A program made the translations under genes and the position numbers. A model generated the notes under the pieces. It had not been told where the DNA came from, searched no databases, and saw only the letters and a list, made by a program, of their open reading frames with translations. Positions 27,100-36,089 of a DNA stretch of 64,000 nucleotides are shown here, piece after piece (positions within the stretch are counted from its first letter, which is position 1; each line of letters begins with the position of its first letter). The stretch is taken from assembly GCA_965221935.1 (NCBI GenBank), contig CBDCSZ010000008.1:62001-126000 (forward strand), in the 5' to 3' direction. The DNA comes from JAPOXR01 sp965221935 (GTDB taxonomy: Bacteria; Pseudomonadota; Alphaproteobacteria; Rhodobacterales; Rhodobacteraceae).

Positions 27100-27420
27100 A
27101 GGCCTAACTCCGGTCTTGGTGGCTTTGAGGTTCAAGGAGGCGATCTCATCGGCGTGGGTCGCGATTGCATCGGGATCGACATAGAGACCGCATTGTTTAC
27201 TGAAGGCAGCGTAGCCTGCGATGATTGTGTTTTCGATCTGAAATCCAGGCATATCGTATTTGATGACTTCTTCAGCATCTGGCAATGCCAGAGACAGTTG
27301 ATCTCGCAACTGGCCCAACATGGTGCGAAATTGCTCTGGAGCCGCTTCTATGTAAGCGTCATGGTCATTGATCGTCGGCATGCTGAGACAATGGGTGTTG
27401 GGATGTCTAAAATCAACCAA
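27082..27420 (-). pseudogene. DUF1801 protein, C-terminus replaced by ISAzo13 end
   Basis: From ATG 27420 the protein reads NDHDAYIEAAPEQFRTMLGQ, DAEEVIKYDMPGFQIENTI and FSKQCGLYVDPDAIATHADE, a YdhG/DUF1801-like domain. The end LKATKTGVRPLAKIT runs into the inverted repeat at 27099, removing the last 15-25 residues normally found (a basic tail after SKTG). Function of the family is poorly defined; a truncated product may still fold, but I treat it as a disrupted gene. Confidence 0.75.
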
Positions 27421-27531
27421 ACCGGCGCGAATTCTCTTGCTAAATCCGCGGATTTTGGCGAGCGCATCACGCCTATGACGCTTGCGATCGAGGCGCCCTC
27501 GCCACTCAATGGAAAATGACGCGGCCGATGG

Positions 27532-27842
27532 TCAGCCACTTGGGCGAATGTCGACATCGAACCCGACGGCTTCATAATCCGAAGCCAGCGAGACGGTCGA
27601 TCCGTCGCGGCCAGTAAATTCTGTGAGCGCTTCGGTGCCTTCGATCCCATCGATTTCGATCGCAGGCGACTGGAATCGGCTGCTCAGCCAGCGGATCTCG
27701 CCGACGATGGTGTCGCGGAGCCCTCCCTGGAGGTCGACGCTCAGCTGGAAGGAGTCGATCCCACGGTCATCGGCATCAATCCTGACGGCGCCGGTGTTCA
27801 GTCGGGAATGACCGTTGAAGGTGATGGGAGCTTCGACGACAT
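27532..27842 (-). pseudogene. Unidentified CDS fragment
   Basis: A minus-strand frame without a start codon (preceded by TAA) reads VVEAPITFNGHSRLNTGAVR, GIDSFQLSVDLQGGLRDTIV and SPAIEIDGIEGTEALTEFTG before TGA at 27532. Codon composition is protein-like and acidic, with alternating hydrophobic residues as in beta-rich secreted or capsid-like proteins. I do not recognise the family. It lies between the DUF1801 remnant and the IS701 element, so the 5' part was probably lost by deletion. Confidence 0.4.
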
Positions 27843-28660
27843 CGCTCTCGGTTTAGGTACGGGCCGACTGACCGCGCTTACGCTCCAGTTCTGATTGGGG
27901 ATTGGGACATTAACGAAGAGTGAGCATCTCTCCTCCACCCCGGTCGAACTGTGCCTAGTACTACAGTTGCACTTGCCCCGTTCTTCGCTTGTAATGTGCC
28001 CGTGCCGCGTCGGTCTGGTGTTTTCGCCGCCACCGCGACCAGTGCATGATGAATGCGCTGGATCCTGGTGGCCTGAGCAGGAGCCTGGCAATCAGGTATC
28101 TGAGTTCCGGAACGCTCGGCACCTGTGCCGTCATGCGGGCCAGGCGCCGGTTCCGGGATTTGGACTCCTTTTGTTCTGTTTGCCCTGTGCCCTGATCCGC
28201 AAGTCCGCCGCCAGCTTTGCCAGGAAGGCGGCGGCGGCCATGACCAGGCTGACATGCCGGTGCCAGCCATGCCAGGAACGGGCCTCGCAATGGTCAAGGC
28301 CGAGATCGTCCTTGGCCCGCTGGAAGCACTCCTCGATGGTCCAGCGCAGGCCGGCGGCGCCGGCCAGTTCCGCCAGGCCGGTGCCAACAGGGCAGAAGAC
28401 CATGTGGTATGCCAGTTTCCGCCGGTCGCGGCGGCAGCGGCGCACCATGAGGCAGTGCTGCCAGCCTGCCTTGCGGTTCCACGGGATGACCAGGCAGGCC
28501 CAGTCGTAAAGCCGCGGTCCCTTGGAGCCCTCGCCGGCGGCAAGGGCCGTCCAGTCCTCGTCGGCGAATTCCTCGGCAATCTCCGCCGGACTGGTGGCCA
28601 CGATGCCCCGTTCGCCGATGAAGTTGAGATGGTGATTGCTGCGCACCGCCAGCACGTAAG

Positions 28661-28757
28661 AGGCTGAATCAAAATACCATATATTGGGTTAACTTCCGAC
28701 TTATTCGGGAATCATTAACAATATATTGTGTATGGACCAGACTTTTAGGTCAAGCTC
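28661..28757. mobile_element. 97-bp MITE-like palindromic insert
   Basis: Removing 97 bp plus one TAAG copy restores the transposase frame exactly (RDQP joined to YVLAVRS). TAAG is duplicated at 28657-28660 and 28758-28761. Ends aggctgaatcaaaat and, from the other side, gagcttgacctaaaa are imperfect inverted repeats, and the A/T-rich centre has matching ccaatatatt-like arms. It has no coding capacity. Confidence 0.7.
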
Positions 28758-28811
28758 TAAGGCTGGTCCCGCGCCTCCAGCATCCGCCGCAGGCCGTGAT
28801 CCGAGCCATAG

Positions 28812-30530
28812 CCTGCATTTCTCATACATGAAAGCGAAAGCCCCTGCGGGGCGGATTTCCTGCTGTTTTTCACGACGCCGCCTTCTTACTCGGCCGTCGG
28901 GGGCGTTTTGCGGTCATTTTCCGCCGCCGGAGGGTTTTTTCGGACGTCTCCGGACCCCGGTATGAGGTCTTTTCCGGCGTCAGGGCGCGCCGGGGCCTCC
29001 CCTCCGGCGGGGCGCCCGCTGGCGGGCTGTCCGGAGGTCAGTCGGGAGCGAGGTTCATCCAGGCGGCGGCGAAGGCGTCTTTGACAGGGCAGGCTCCGGA
29101 CAGGGCGAAGTGGATGCGCCGGACCGACATTCTCACCCTTGCGCCGATCTTCAGCAGCCGCAGCCGCAGCGTTTCGGGCGCGGCTCTGGCCAGCTTCCCT
29201 CCGGCCGCCGCGGCGACGCGGTTGTGCAGGATGTGGGCGAAGGCCGAGAAGCGGAGCCGCAGGGCGTTGGCGCCGAACAGGTTCGACGAGCAGCGGTCCG
29301 CGAAAAGGCCCGTTTTCAAATCTTTCACACGGTTTTCCGCGTCGCCCCTCGCGCAGTAGAAGCCCTCGCAGAGCTTCCTGGCGGAATGCTCGGAGGCCGG
29401 AAGCGAGGTGACGATGAAGCGGGCGTTGGGCTTCGGGGCGCCGCGCCCGGGCAGCGCCTCGGCCTTGCCGATGACGCGGCGGGCCCGGCTCCAGCTGTCC
29501 CGGGTGCGGTGTCTGAAGTCGCGGAACCGCCGCGATTTCCAGCCGGTCACCGCCGCCCGGCTGCGCGAGCGCCGCATCTGCCGCGCGATCCCGGCCTCCA
29601 GACGGGCGTTGCGGGCCAAGCCGATGACGTAGTCGACCCCCTCGGCGCGCTCGCACCAGGACATGATGGACTCCCGGCAGAAGCCGGAATCGGTCCGCAG
29701 GATGATGCGGGTGTCCGGCCAATGGAAACGCAGCCGCCGCGCCAGTGTCTCAAGATCGTCCTCGACGCCGGCGGCCGGGTCGCCGCCGGCGGCGCACAGC
29801 CGGACCATGACCGGATCCCTGCCGCAGAAGTAAAGCAGCGGAAGATAGCAGTATTCATCATAATACCCGTGGCAGCACCGCCGCTCCTGGCCGCCGTGCA
29901 GCTCGAAGTCGGTGGCGTCGAGGTCGATCACGATCTCCTCCGGCGGCTCCGCATGCTTCTCGATGAAGAGATCGACCATCAGCCGGTCCAGCTTTTCGAA
30001 ACCGGCCGCAATCTTCCGGGCCTTCCCCGGGTTGACGCCGGCGGCGGACAGCTCGAACCGGTTCAGCGTGCTCTTGCCGGCCAGCGGGGCGCAGTCCGCC
30101 CGCCGGGGCTCAAGGCGCCCCAGAACGGAGCCGAGGGCCGGGTCCTTCCGCAGCTCCTCGTGGTCGCTGAGATCCTCGCAGCCGAGCAGAATGCCGAGCA
30201 CCCGCTGCCCCGCCAGGCTGCGGCAGTCGTGCACGGTGAGCTCCGGGCGGCGGTGATCGCGGAAGCACGCGCCCAGCCGGTCGAACAGATTCATGCCCTG
30301 AGCCGCGAGGCCGGCGAGCAGGATTCCGGCGTTTGAGGTGATGGCTCCGCCCGAGAAATCGGCCTCGATGCGGGGCTGGCGGACACCTTCCGGGGTTTGA
30401 CAGGAGAGCTTCGGACCGGTACAGACTGTCGTCATGGGGAGACCTCGCTGTTTGAGATGTTTGTTATAGAATTCAACATCTTATAGCAGCGTCTCCCCTG
30501 TTTCGCAACCCCCTGTTTGAGATATTCAGG
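28812..30530 (-). mobile_element. IS1380-family element
   Basis: The 1719-bp element has imperfect inverted ends cctgcatttctcatac at 28812 and, read inward from 30530, cctgaatatctcaaac. A 4-bp duplication ATAG flanks it (28808-28811 and 30531-30534). It is inserted in the IS701 transposase gene and holds one complete transposase. A deleted relative occurs at 48250-48694. Confidence 0.93.
29038..30435 (-). CDS. IS1380-family transposase
   Basis: The 465-residue transposase is complete. It shows the family N-terminus IEADFSGGAITSNAGILLAG, the first catalytic aspartate in IVIDLDATDFELHGGQERR, a YYDEYCYLPLLYFCGRDP segment, the second aspartate in IILRTDSGFCRESIM and RGDAENRVKDLKTGLFADR with the catalytic glutamate. 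Start at ATG 30435 with ggag-like sequence upstream. Probably functional and able to mobilise the deleted derivative in trans. Confidence 0.93.
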   Translation of the reverse strand: MTTVCTGPKLSCQTPEGVRQPRIEADFSGGAITSNAGILLAGLAAQGMNLFDRLGACFRDHRRPELTVHDCRSLAGQRVLGILLGCEDLSDHEELRKDPALGSVLGRLEPRRADCAPLAGKSTLNRFELSAAGVNPGKARKIAAGFEKLDRLMVDLFIEKHAEPPEEIVIDLDATDFELHGGQERRCCHGYYDEYCYLPLLYFCGRDPVMVRLCAAGGDPAAGVEDDLETLARRLRFHWPDTRIILRTDSGFCRESIMSWCERAEGVDYVIGLARNARLEAGIARQMRRSRSRAAVTGWKSRRFRDFRHRTRDSWSRARRVIGKAEALPGRGAPKPNARFIVTSLPASEHSARKLCEGFYCARGDAENRVKDLKTGLFADRCSSNLFGANALRLRFSAFAHILHNRVAAAAGGKLARAAPETLRLRLLKIGARVRMSVRRIHFALSGACPVKDAFAAAWMNLAPD

Positions 30531-31279
30531 ATAGGCCGCATCGGCCAGCACCCAGGCGCCGCGGATGCCGGCATCGAGGTTCCGGGCAATCATCCGGCCG
30601 GCAATCGCCGGCTTGGTGGCAAAGCCGACATCATCGGGAATGCCGGTCCTGGCCCGCCGGCCGGCATCATCGGCCCAGGCCTTCGGCAGATAGAGCTGGC
30701 GATCGATCAGCGCCTGGCCATGGCGGCCGGCATACCAGAGAAACACGCCGACCTGGCAGTTCTCCACCCGGCCGGCCGGCCCCGAATGCTGGCGGGCAAC
30801 GCCGACCGAGTGGGTCCCCTTCTTCAGGAACCCGGTGTCGTCGACCACCAGCACGCCGTCATCGCCGCCGAGGAACTCCATGACATGATCGCGTATCCCG
30901 TCCCGGAGCCGGCCGGCATCCCAGTGGCCGCGGCCCAGCAATGCCTGCATCCGCCAGGGACCGGACAGGCCGGCCTGCTCGGCCATCATCCAGCCGGTCT
31001 TGCGGGAGATCCCCGAGAGCAGCCCGTCGATGAATGCGCTGCTGCTCTCGCGCAGCTCGCGACGGCGAAACACCGGTGCGAGCCGTTCCTTCAGCGATGA
31101 CAGTTCGCCTTCCCATTCAAGCAGCGATCCCGACCATTCCGAAACACCCATTGCCATGCCCTTTCACGGTGAAAATCGATCCCCGTGAACCACAATCCCG
31201 GATTAAATGCAACTGTAGTACTAGGAACGACGGACTGTGCTGGACCGCGTTTGAAGTTTTCGCTGCTGATCTACTGAAC

Positions 31280-31660
31280 TCAATACAGGCGACTGTGAGC
31301 ATCCTTAACACGCCGGACCGGAACAGAAGATTCCAGAGAAGCAACACCGGAGATTTTTTTAAGTCTTCCCGTCAGAAAACTCTAAAATTCGTTTACATCG
31401 GTTACTGCGACGCGCAGTAAATAATCGAAACCGCCTGTCATCAGCCAGCAGTCTACGACTTCAGACATGTCTCGCACGCTGCGCTCGAATTCTTGAAGAC
31501 GGCTGTCCACCTGTAGATCCAGCCGCACCGAAGCGAAGACACTGAAGCCGCTGGACCGGCTCGGCGGCGCCGTGAGCGCGGTCGCGCATCTCGGCGGATA
31601 CCGGGACAGAAAAGGGGATCCGGAGCCGGGGCACCAGATCATGTGGCACGGCCAGACTCG
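31280..31660 (-). pseudogene. Lrp/AsnC-family regulator remnant
   Basis: The ligand-domain part reads GFSVFASVRLDLQVDSRLQE, DMSEVVDCWLMTGGFDYLLR and VAVTDVNEF, then TAG at 31382 where CAG (Gln) is expected. Beyond the stop the frame still reads SFLTGRLKKISGVASLESSV and PVRRVKDAHS, typical of the family end. The N-terminal helix-turn-helix is scrambled by frameshifts. Lrp-type regulators control amino-acid genes; the former target is unknown. Confidence 0.78.
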
Positions 31661-31755
31661 GCTCTCAAGCGCCGCGCTGGGCCACGAAATCGGGTGTGAA
31701 ACCGGGTTCCAGGCAGGCCAGCGGCACGCTCTGAGATCCGGTAAATAATCCGTTG

Positions 31756-31990
31756 TCATGCAGAGTTGTGCAAACCGGCAGCTAAGGCTTCAAGATTGGC
31801 GGCGTTCGCCGTGTCCAGCCGCCTCATCTTGTCCTTGAACGGCTCGCCATCGATTTCCTGCGCCTCAGCGCCGACATGGCGGCCAGGGGTGAGCACGTGA
31901 CCGTGCTTGCGCACCTCGTCCAACGGCGCGCTCCAGCAGAAGCCGGGAACGGGGCGTCGTAGAGGATGCCCCCTGTCATCTCTTACTGTC
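31756..31990 (-). pseudogene. Type I restriction-modification methylase HsdM, C-terminal remnant
   Basis: The minus strand encodes about 75 codons matching the very end of HsdM N6-adenine methylases: GFCWSAPLDEVRKHGHVLTP, GRHVGAEAQEIDGEPFKDKM and ARL-like RRLDTANAANLEALAAGL. The methylase domain with NPPF is absent, and no HsdS or HsdR is near. A defence-system relic next to a mobile-element cluster. Confidence 0.75.
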
Positions 31991-32119
31991 TTCGCTTCAG
32001 GCACAGATTCGCCTATACTGCGCCCGCCGATTGGATTCGGCACCTTCAGCTTACAGCGCACACTGTTGAGTAGTAAGGGAATTGAGCGTCACCTCATCAC
32101 AAAACAAGGGAGAGATATA

Positions 32120-32407
32120 ATGAATGCGAGGACTCTAGCTGTCGCGGGCGCAGTGGCAACTGCATTCGCCGCATATTCTCTGCCGGCCGTCGCCTCGGGC
32201 GAAAATGAAAAATGCTACGGGATTTCGTTGGCGGGCGAAAATGACTGTGCGGCCGGTCCGGGCACAACCTGCTCCGGGACATCCACAGTCGACTACCAGG
32301 GCAACGCCTGGACATTGGTTCCAAAGGGCACCTGCGAGAGCACACCGGACCTGCCAGATGGCCGGATGGGTTCGCTCACTGCTCTAGAACGGGATCTTCC
32401 CTCCTAA
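32120..32407 (+). CDS. bufA: DUF2282 bufferin-type RiPP precursor (BufA1)
   Basis: The 95-residue protein starts at ATG 32120 behind AAGGGAGAG. Residues 1-25 are a signal peptide (MNARTLAVAGAVATAFAAYS, then LPAVASG). The core carries four cysteines: EKCYGISLAGENDC, GTTCSG and VPKGTCES, exactly the DUF2282 pattern. Bufferins are secreted copper/zinc-binding peptides whose cysteines are modified by an MNIO enzyme (BufB) with BufC. The MNIO gene follows after 55 bp. About 20 residues after the last cysteine (ending LTALERDLPS) exceed the usual tail. Confidence 0.88.
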   Translation: MNARTLAVAGAVATAFAAYSLPAVASGENEKCYGISLAGENDCAAGPGTTCSGTSTVDYQGNAWTLVPKGTCESTPDLPDGRMGSLTALERDLPS

Positions 32408-32462
32408 GGATCAATCCTCAAAACAACGCCAACGTCCGGCCCGGCGCCACGAGCAAAACTCA

Positions 32463-33332
32463 ATGCCGAACTCATCTCCGGCTGTGACTGTGACTCTGCC
32501 TTCCCGGCCGGGCGTTGGCTACAAACAACAGCACTTCGACGCGATCAGGCAGCATCCGGGCCAAGTGGCCTGGATCGAGATCCACGCTGAAAACTACATG
32601 GGCGATGGCGGCAGGCCGATTGCCCAGCTGCATGCGCTCAGACACCAGATTCCGGTATCCTGCCACGGGGTGGGCCTTTCGATCGGCGGCGAGGAACAGC
32701 TTGATGCCGACCATTTGAATCGGCTGAAGCGCTTGGTCGGATGGCTTGATCCCGCCTCTTTTTCTGAACACCTGGCATGGTCAACGCACGACGGCATCTA
32801 TTTCAACGATCTGTTGCCGCTGCCCTACACAAAGCGGACATTGGGCCGGGTCTGCGACCATATCGACCAGGTGCAGGAAGCGCTGGATCGAACTATGCTT
32901 CTGGAAAACCCCTCGAATTATCTGGAATTCGAAGAAAGCGAATTCGGTGAGATCGAGTTCATCTATGACGTGTCGCGCCGCACAGGCTGCGGTCTGCTGC
33001 TTGATGTCAACAACGTGCATGTGTCGTCCGTGAACCGGGGCTGGGACGCAAAGGAATACATTGACAGCTTTCCTTTGCACCGCGTCGGCGAAATCCACTT
33101 GGGCGGGCATGTGGTAGAGCATGACGCTGATGGAAACCCCCTGCTGATCGACAACCATGCTACGAAAGTCGTCGATCCTGTCTGGGATCTTTACGGCTAC
33201 ACAATTGGCCAATCCGGGCCATTGCCTACCCTCATTGAATGGGACAATGATGTGCCCACGTGGTCGGTTCTGGCATCGGAAGCGGCAAAAGCCGCGGAAA
33301 TACTGAAACAAGGCAACAGGAAGCCGGCATGA
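32463..33332 (+). CDS. bufB: MNIO-family (DUF692) post-translational modification enzyme BufB
   Basis: The 289-residue TIM-barrel protein is a multinuclear non-heme iron oxidase of the DUF692 family. Metal-ligand motifs are visible in order: WIEIHAENYMG, PVSCHGVGLSIGGEEQL, SEHLAWSTHDG, LLENPSNYLEFEES, LLLDVNNVHVSSVNRG, EIHLGGHVVEHD, IDNHATKVVDPVW and LIEWDNDVPTW. Such enzymes oxidatively convert cysteines of the precursor to heterocycles or related groups. It lies between the DUF2282 precursor and the DUF2063 partner and overlaps the latter by ATGA. Confidence 0.93.
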   Translation: MPNSSPAVTVTLPSRPGVGYKQQHFDAIRQHPGQVAWIEIHAENYMGDGGRPIAQLHALRHQIPVSCHGVGLSIGGEEQLDADHLNRLKRLVGWLDPASFSEHLAWSTHDGIYFNDLLPLPYTKRTLGRVCDHIDQVQEALDRTMLLENPSNYLEFEESEFGEIEFIYDVSRRTGCGLLLDVNNVHVSSVNRGWDAKEYIDSFPLHRVGEIHLGGHVVEHDADGNPLLIDNHATKVVDPVWDLYGYTIGQSGPLPTLIEWDNDVPTWSVLASEAAKAAEILKQGNRKPA

Positions 33333-34084
33333 CCGTCTCTCAGCACAGCTTTGCGCAGGCTGTGCTCAGTCCCGACATTCCGGTGCCCGCAGGATTGAGG
33401 ATCGGAACGCTTCCCACTGGAAGACGGTTTTCAGTCTACCGGAACAACGTCGTGGCCGGGCTGGCCGATGCCCTGACAGTCGGATTCCCGGTGTTGGAAA
33501 GGCTGCTCGGCAAAGAGTTTTTCCGGGCGATGGCATGCGTTTTTGTTCGGGAACACCCGCCAAACTCCCCTTTGCTCTCCGATTTCGGCCATTCGATGCC
33601 CGAATTCCTGGCCTCCTTTCCACCTGTTGAACATTTGCCGTATCTTCCGGATATGGCGCGGCTGGAAATGACTTTGCGGCAGTCCTACAATGCGGCGGAC
33701 GTCACTCCGATCCCTCCGGACACGCTGGCAGGATTGTCTGAAGGGGAAATCGCCTCGGCGCGGATCTCATTCGCTCCGTCGGCCCGCCTGCTCCGGTCGC
33801 CCCATCCTGTTTTCAGTATCTGGCAAGCAAACACAAACGATACGCCATACGGCAAATGGACAGGTGAAGACGTGCTCGTGGTCAGGCGCGGTTTTGATCC
33901 GGAACCGCTGCGGCTCAACGCCGGCGAATATGAATTCCTCAGCGCCCTGGTCTCCGGGTCGACGATTTTGGAAGCTCACGCAACGGGATCTGCGGCGAAC
34001 CCGGAGTTCCGGCTTGAAGCGGTTCTTGGACAGCTGCTTGCGTTCAATGCTGTGAAACAGTTTCTTTTGACGGACCGGCAGTAG
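33329..34084 (+). CDS. bufC: DUF2063 (putative DNA-binding domain) protein BufC
   Basis: The 251-residue protein starts at ATG 33329 overlapping the bufB stop. It has the N-terminal DUF2063 domain: FAQAVLSPDIPVPAGL, FSVYRNNVVAGLADALTVGF, PVLERLLGKEFFRAMACVF and LPYLPDMARLEMTLRQSYNA, followed by a second beta-rich part. In MNIO systems this is the recognition partner that docks the precursor to the oxidase; the DNA-binding name is historical. Confidence 0.9.
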   Translation: MTVSQHSFAQAVLSPDIPVPAGLRIGTLPTGRRFSVYRNNVVAGLADALTVGFPVLERLLGKEFFRAMACVFVREHPPNSPLLSDFGHSMPEFLASFPPVEHLPYLPDMARLEMTLRQSYNAADVTPIPPDTLAGLSEGEIASARISFAPSARLLRSPHPVFSIWQANTNDTPYGKWTGEDVLVVRRGFDPEPLRLNAGEYEFLSALVSGSTILEAHATGSAANPEFRLEAVLGQLLAFNAVKQFLLTDRQ

Positions 34085-34145
34085 GTGTGCGAGATTTGGT
34101 TATTCGAAGCGCAGCTATGCTGGATCATGCGGGGGAGGATGAAAA

Positions 34146-34685
34146 TTGATTAAACTGTTCAATGCGGTCGAGGATGTTTTTATCAAAATCCACGATGCAA
34201 CTTCACCTTGGCTGTTGACAACTCTGGCCCGATTCCTGTTTGCGGCACTGCTGTTGTCCTATTACTGGAAGTCCGCCGGAACCAAGTTTGACGGGATATT
34301 TACCCCGAGTCTCGGCGCCTACGCTCAGATTTTTCCAAGAGCGATGGAAGCGGCTGGCTACGATCCCAGTCAGCTTTCGTTCATACACACCTTTATAGCG
34401 CTTGCCGGTTCATATGCTGAAGTCATCCTGCCGGCTCTTTTGCTGTTTGGCCTCCTCACCCGTCTCGCCGCACTCGGTATGATTGGGTTTGTCATCGTGC
34501 AGAGCATTGTCGATGTCGTGGGCCACGGTCTGGTCAGCAAAGATGTTGGACGCTGGTTCGACAGCGTTCCCGGTTCATTGATTCTTGATCAGCGAGCCCT
34601 GTGGATTTTTCTTCTCGTGATCATTGTTCTTAAGGGCGCTGGCCCGTTTTCTGTGGACCGTTTCCTCGTGCGCGGATCTGGATAA
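34146..34685 (+). CDS. DoxX-family membrane protein
   Basis: The 179-residue protein has four predicted membrane segments (LARFLFAALLLSYYW, FIALAGSYAEVILPALLLFG, RLAALGMIGFVIVQSIVDVV, LWIFLLVIIVLKGAG). I chose the TTG at 34146 because GGAGG lies upstream and the nearby ATG (34139) is followed at once by a stop. DoxX proteins often accompany bufferin operons; a role in quinone-linked redox or metal handling is inferred. It follows bufC by 61 bp and probably ends the operon. Confidence 0.85.
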   Translation: MIKLFNAVEDVFIKIHDATSPWLLTTLARFLFAALLLSYYWKSAGTKFDGIFTPSLGAYAQIFPRAMEAAGYDPSQLSFIHTFIALAGSYAEVILPALLLFGLLTRLAALGMIGFVIVQSIVDVVGHGLVSKDVGRWFDSVPGSLILDQRALWIFLLVIIVLKGAGPFSVDRFLVRGSG

Positions 34686-34838
34686 TCGTTCGCAGGCGGT
34701 TCAGCGCTGAACAAGCCGCCGACAGTCTCTGCGAGACCTTCCTGATCATTCCCGCGTCGCATTTTTTGTCTTGGAGAATCGCCGCGGGCAGGCCGGTTTC
34801 GCGTGCGAATACCGAGCGCCCCAGGAACTTGGCTCCTT

Positions 34839-35747
34839 TCAGGCCGGACCGTGTCGGCTGCGAACCGGAACAAGCGCACCGCGGACCGCGATGACTTCGC
34901 GCGCGACTGCGCAGCCGGCCCCGGCGGATGTTTCAATATCGGAACCGGCTATCGCCTGAATCAAAAATCCCGCGTTGAAGCTGTCACCGGCAGCAGTGGA
35001 ATCGACGACATCCGCCACCGGTTCGGGAAAGACAAACGCATCAATCTCATTTGATCGAATATGCACCGCGCCCGGACCGTCTTTGACGACAACAAGCACG
35101 GCTTCAGCATCCAGATAGCGTTCGGCGGTCCTCCGGATATCGGCGTCGCCGAAGAGCGCCGCTTCTTCGTCATGCGAGGGCAGCACAATGTCGGAGGCGC
35201 CGGCGCCCAACATAATCCAACGCCGCATTTCAGCAGCGCCGTTCCAAAGTCGCGGCCGAAGATTTGGGTCAAATGCGACAGTGACCCCATCGTCACGGGC
35301 CCTGCACAGCGCTGACAGCAGGCGCCGCCGCCCCGCTTCCGGCAGAATTGCCAAAGTGATGCCGGAAAAATATGCAAAGTCGCCCTCTTCCAAGCCGGAG
35401 AAACTGTCGAGGCCGTCAGCGAGAGCGCGGGCAGCCGACGCACTGCGCCAGTAGGCAAAACTCCGTTCGCCGTCCTTGAGCGTGATCATGTAAAGGCCAA
35501 CTGTCTTTCCGCGGCTGACCCTGAGATCGGGCGTGATACCCTCGTGTTTCATGAATCGGGTCATCTGACGCGAGAGGTCATCGTCGCCGACACAGGAAAA
35601 GAATGCCACCTCAAGTTCGGGCGGGCCAAGCCTTCTCGCGTACCAGGCGGTATTGAAGGTGTCGCCGGCGAACCCCACCTTGAACCGACCGTCCTCGCAC
35701 GGGGCCAGTTCGACCATGCACTCACCAATGGCAAGCAGCCGGCTCAT
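34839..35747 (-). CDS. kdgK: PfkB-family sugar kinase, probably 2-keto-3-deoxygluconate kinase
   Basis: The 302-residue protein is a ribokinase-fold enzyme: an N-terminal LLAIGECMVELAPCE, the GFAGDTFNTAWYARRLG ribokinase signature and the catalytic DSTAAGDSFNAGFLIQAIAG where the aspartate is the base. The MITLKDGERSFAYWRSASAA segment fits KDG kinase more than fructokinase. It would phosphorylate 2-keto-3-deoxygluconate to feed the Entner-Doudoroff aldolase. Monocistronic, convergent with the bufferin operon. Confidence 0.82.
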   Translation of the reverse strand: MSRLLAIGECMVELAPCEDGRFKVGFAGDTFNTAWYARRLGPPELEVAFFSCVGDDDLSRQMTRFMKHEGITPDLRVSRGKTVGLYMITLKDGERSFAYWRSASAARALADGLDSFSGLEEGDFAYFSGITLAILPEAGRRRLLSALCRARDDGVTVAFDPNLRPRLWNGAAEMRRWIMLGAGASDIVLPSHDEEAALFGDADIRRTAERYLDAEAVLVVVKDGPGAVHIRSNEIDAFVFPEPVADVVDSTAAGDSFNAGFLIQAIAGSDIETSAGAGCAVAREVIAVRGALVPVRSRHGPA

Positions 35748-35779
35748 GCCGTCAATACACTCGTGGCATTTGCAAATTC

Positions 35780-36010
35780 TTCACTGTGGCCGGTTTCGGC
35801 GGTTGCGGCAGCAGATATTCTGAATTTGCCACAACCCGGCGGCGTTCGAAACACCGAAATCCAGGGCGCAAGCCAGCCAACGGCCGCAGCGCGCGGCAGA
35901 AACCGGAATCGGCCCGCAAAACCGCGCCCCGAAGGCCCAAGATAATGCGCACGAATTTGACAGCCGCATCGTCCGCTGCGAAGAACGGGCAGCAACAACC
36001 GGCTGCCAAA
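35780..36010 (-). pseudogene. Degenerate IS1380-like transposase fragment
   Basis: A short minus-strand frame reads VLRADSGFCRALRPLAG, which matches the conserved RxDSGFCRE block around the second catalytic aspartate of IS1380 transposases. The surrounding sequence is scrambled between frames and no ends are visible. It lies next to the tRNA-Pro gene, a common integration area. The call depends on one motif. Confidence 0.4.
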
Positions 36011-36089
36011 GCCCAGCGCCGCCAGGCGCGGCAGTTGCTCTAAATCGACCGCCTGTCAGGCAAACCAACTTCAACAGAAACCCTGAAAC

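Larger units (their letters stand above)
27961..31157 (-). pseudogene. IS701-family transposase, interrupted
   Basis: The N-terminal part starts at ATG 31157: LSGISRKTGWMMAEQAGLSG, VLVVDDTGFLKKGTHSVGVA (first catalytic Asp) and GAWVLADAAYP at 30531, where IS1380 enters. It resumes beyond 28811 as GSDHGLRRMLEARDQP, is cut by the 97-bp insert, and continues YVLAVRSNHHLNFIGERG and LRWTIEECFQRAKDDLGLDH (catalytic Glu). A last frameshift near 28145 precedes the C-terminus PELRYLIARLLLRPPG; the stop lies in the terminal repeat at 27961. Confidence 0.9.
27959..31220 (-). mobile_element. IS701-family element with two nested insertions
   Basis: Ends tactacagttgca at 27959 and tgcaactgtagta ending at 31220 are inverted repeats, flanked by a CTAG duplication at 27955-27958 and 31221-31224, which fits the CTAG-type target of IS701 elements. 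Inside lie an IS1380 element (28812-30530) and a 97-bp insert (28661-28757). Without them and their target copies the element is about 1.44 kb. Confidence 0.9.

Noticed and set aside
29110..30336. 408-codon plus frame
   Set aside because: Antisense to the IS1380 transposase with no independent support.
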